Part shown: piece by piece, positions 62,341 to 64,000 of the stretch | How positions within the stretch are numbered: position 1 is the stretch's first letter | How the letters are laid out: each line of letters opens with the position of its first letter | NCBI GenBank assembly: GCA_900545275.1 | Contig: UQYG01000001.1 | Coordinates: 1-64,000, forward strand | Source of the DNA: an uncultured Sutterella sp. | GTDB lineage: Bacteria > Pseudomonadota > Gammaproteobacteria > Burkholderiales > Burkholderiaceae_F | Direction of reading: 5' to 3' | DNA length: 64,000 nt | The notes under the pieces: model-generated | Told to the model about the DNA's origin: nothing | The model's database searches: none | What the model saw: only the letters and a program-made list of their open reading frames with translations | Made by a program: the position numbers and the translations under genes

Positions 62341-64000
62341 AGTAGTCGTAAGGCGCCGACGTCATCGGAGCCGAGGTTCGGGTCTGATAGCCCTTGATGT
62401 TTCGTTGAAGCACGGAGAGCGGATTGTTACCAATGCTACCCAAGCCGGAGAGCTCAAGTTGTAAGAAGAAGTTGGTTTCTTCTTCGTTCGAGGTGGTCGT
62501 ATAGCGTTGGGCGACCGCACGGAAGATCCAGCAGTCGTGATGATATTCGAGTCCGCCGATAACTTCGAGCGGCTTGCTGCCGCGCAGCGAGTAGTTGTAG
62601 CGGAAGAGCCCGTAGAGGCGTTCCGTAAGCGGCCACTGCATTGCGAAGTCCACCTGCTTGATGTGGTTGTAGGCGTCGTCGGGCGAGTAGTTGTAGCGGT
62701 AGTAGAGTCCCATGAGCGACATGGGTTTGGGCATCCACCGAAGCCCCGCGTTGATCTTCACGAAGCGGTTTTGGGCGGAGGAGTACTGTGCGGCGGCCGA
62801 GCTCGTGATGTTGCGCGTCAGACGTGCGCCCACGCTTGCGAGAAGGTCGCTTCGGACCTCCTGTTCGCCCACGACGCGTCCGTCGTCGCGGTACCAGTAG
62901 TAGGGACTTCCTTCGGGGAAGGTCACGCGTTGGTCGTTGAAGTACTGACGTTGCCCGACGCTCGCGCGGAAGAGTTCCAGTCCCGTCTTCTTGTCGATGT
63001 AGCGCGTCGAAAGAACGGCGGTGAGCTGATTCGCTTCGGAGACGCGGTCATAGCCCGAGTAGACGTTCTCGGTGAAGAGCGTCGTGAAGTTGAGGTCGGC
63101 GATGGTCGAGTCGAAGATCGGGATTTCGCTTTGGTCGCGATACGGCGTCCAGGCGTAGAAGATACGAGGCTCGAGCGTCTGGTAGGCGTCGCGCCCGAAC
63201 CAGGTCGAGTCGCGCTCGAAGACAAGCCCTGCGTCGAGACTCAGGGTCGGCACCGTCATGCCTGGTGTGGTGTTGTTGATGTAGTCGCGCGAATCGAGGT
63301 CGTAGGACGTGGCGAGGAACTGCGCCTTGGGGGTGATGAACCAGCCCGGACCGGCGAGCGGATAGCTCACCGTCTGATGAAAGACGAAGCGCGAGCCGTC
63401 GACGTAGTCGCTGCGGGTGTGCTGAAAGCGCGTCGCTTCGAGCACGGTTTCGAGTTCGAAGCCGTTGAAGTCGCCCGTGTGGCCGCGCCAGAGGAACTGC
63501 GGTACGCGTTCGTAAGGTTCCGTGTCGAGGTTTTCGATGTCGAGCGTCTGGTTCTTCGTCACGCGCAGGAAGGTGTTCCAGTAGGTCTCATCGTAGGTGA
63601 GCGTATATTCCTGCGGCAGGACCGATTCGGAAGATTCGCGGATGTTGCCGGAAAAGTCCGAGATATAGCTGTCGTCCGACACGCGGTTGTAGTCGACCGT
63701 GAAGCCGAGCTTGTCGCGGCGGTATTCCCCTTCGAAGCGCAGGCCGTAGCGGTCGTCGTCGTACTCGCGGTCATTGGGGAGGTAGTCGAGATTGAGTTCC
63801 CCTTCGACGTTCGGCAGGAGGAAGCGGAACTGATTGCCCATCATGACGCCGCGCTTGGTCATGATGCGGGGCGTGAGGGTGTAGTCGTAGTTCGGCGCGA
63901 TGTTGAAGTAGTACGGAATGGAGAGGTCGACGCCTCGGGTCGAACTCATCCCGTAGGTGGGCGTCAAAAAGCCCGAACGGCGCTGATTGCTGATCGGGAA
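62333..64000 (-). CDS. lptD: LPS assembly protein LptD, C-terminal part, cut by the right edge
   Basis: 555 codons of the beta-barrel region are visible; the N-terminal jellyroll and signal peptide lie beyond 64000. The visible start is RSGFLTPTYGMSSTRGVDLS, then PYYFNIAPNYDYTLTPRIMTKRG, typical of LptD barrels, and the C-terminal EYHHDCWIFRAV shows a single Cys where E. coli has an adjacent Cys pair. Overlaps surA by 8 nt. Reads from right to left. Confidence 0.93.
   Translation of the reverse strand, partial: FPISNQRRSGFLTPTYGMSSTRGVDLSIPYYFNIAPNYDYTLTPRIMTKRGVMMGNQFRFLLPNVEGELNLDYLPNDREYDDDRYGLRFEGEYRRDKLGFTVDYNRVSDDSYISDFSGNIRESSESVLPQEYTLTYDETYWNTFLRVTKNQTLDIENLDTEPYERVPQFLWRGHTGDFNGFELETVLEATRFQHTRSDYVDGSRFVFHQTVSYPLAGPGWFITPKAQFLATSYDLDSRDYINNTTPGMTVPTLSLDAGLVFERDSTWFGRDAYQTLEPRIFYAWTPYRDQSEIPIFDSTIADLNFTTLFTENVYSGYDRVSEANQLTAVLSTRYIDKKTGLELFRASVGQRQYFNDQRVTFPEGSPYYWYRDDGRVVGEQEVRSDLLASVGARLTRNITSSAAAQYSSAQNRFVKINAGLRWMPKPMSLMGLYYRYNYSPDDAYNHIKQVDFAMQWPLTERLYGLFRYNYSLRGSKPLEVIGGLEYHHDCWIFRAVAQRYTTTSNEEETNFFLQLELSGLGSIGNNPLSVLQRNIKGYQTRTSAPMTSAPYDYYE

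Noticed and set aside
1..64000. CRISPR arrays, insertion sequences, prophage or secondary metabolite clusters
   Set aside because: No regularly spaced repeats, transposase or integrase motifs, or large modular synthases seen on either strand.

Overview
The window is a compact, GC-rich bacterial chromosome segment with about 57 protein genes, one tRNA and no mobile elements, CRISPR arrays or phage genes that I can recognise. Gene content and order fit a Gram-negative betaproteobacterium of the order Burkholderiales: kdsD-kdsC-lptC-lptA-lptB-rpoN, gltI-J-K-L, fmdB-aspS, uvrA/MFS/ssb, miaB-phoH-ybeY-corC-lnt-glyQ-glyS-plsC-ygjP and lptD-surA-ksgA. Several blocks lack members that usually sit in them in this order (hpf, ptsN and hprK between rpoN and rapZ; gmhB after glyS). 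This suggests a streamlined host-associated lineage such as Sutterellaceae. That assignment is inference; no rRNA is present to confirm it.

Layout. 1-0.7 kb: 5' part of a secreted TPR-type protein leaving the left edge. 0.8-7.7 kb: mutY facing a reverse-strand block that makes Kdo (kdsD, kdsC), transports LPS (lptC, lptA, lptB), and carries sigma-54 (rpoN) and rapZ. 7.9-11 kb: glutamate/aspartate ABC importer. 11.2-16.6 kb: atypical crotonase, Pat-like protein acetyltransferase, aspartyl-tRNA synthetase. 16.7-21.4 kb: FmdB zinc ribbon, EF-G-like GTPase, CpxA/CpxR-like two-component system. 21.7-26.4 kb: divergent tripartite MacAB-type efflux operon with its own outer-membrane lipoprotein. 26.4-33.1 kb: ssb, MFS exporter, uvrA, an RmlD-like reductase whose end carries DnaA-box-like sites, and galE. 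33.4-39.4 kb: patatin/beta-barrel protein, two DUF2721 proteins, YbaK-type deacylase, ruvX, plsC, apaH. 39.5-48.8 kb: LPS core precursor region (hldE adenylyltransferase part, galU, gmhB, hldD, hldE kinase part, phosphomannomutase/phosphoglucomutase, pgi, waaC, waaA) ending in thiD. 49.6 kb: tRNA-Met. 50-60 kb: miaB, ybeZ, ybeY, corC, lnt, glyQS, plsC, ygjP-like protease. 60-64 kb: ksgA, surA and the C-terminal part of lptD, cut by the right edge.

The unifying theme is outer-membrane construction. Kdo synthesis, ADP-heptose synthesis, heptosyl- and Kdo-transferases, four Lpt components (LptA, B, C, D), SurA for barrel folding, Lnt for lipoproteins, two acyltransferases, an envelope-stress-like two-component system and two exporters are all within 64 kb. 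No clearly new multi-gene system was found. The best leads are a cluster of DnaA-box-like 9-mers at about 32.0 kb, an inverted-repeat operator candidate before the efflux operon, an inverted/direct repeat cluster at 11.2 kb, a crotonase lacking both catalytic glutamates beside a Pat-like acetyltransferase, and an EF-G-like factor with an unusual P-loop.
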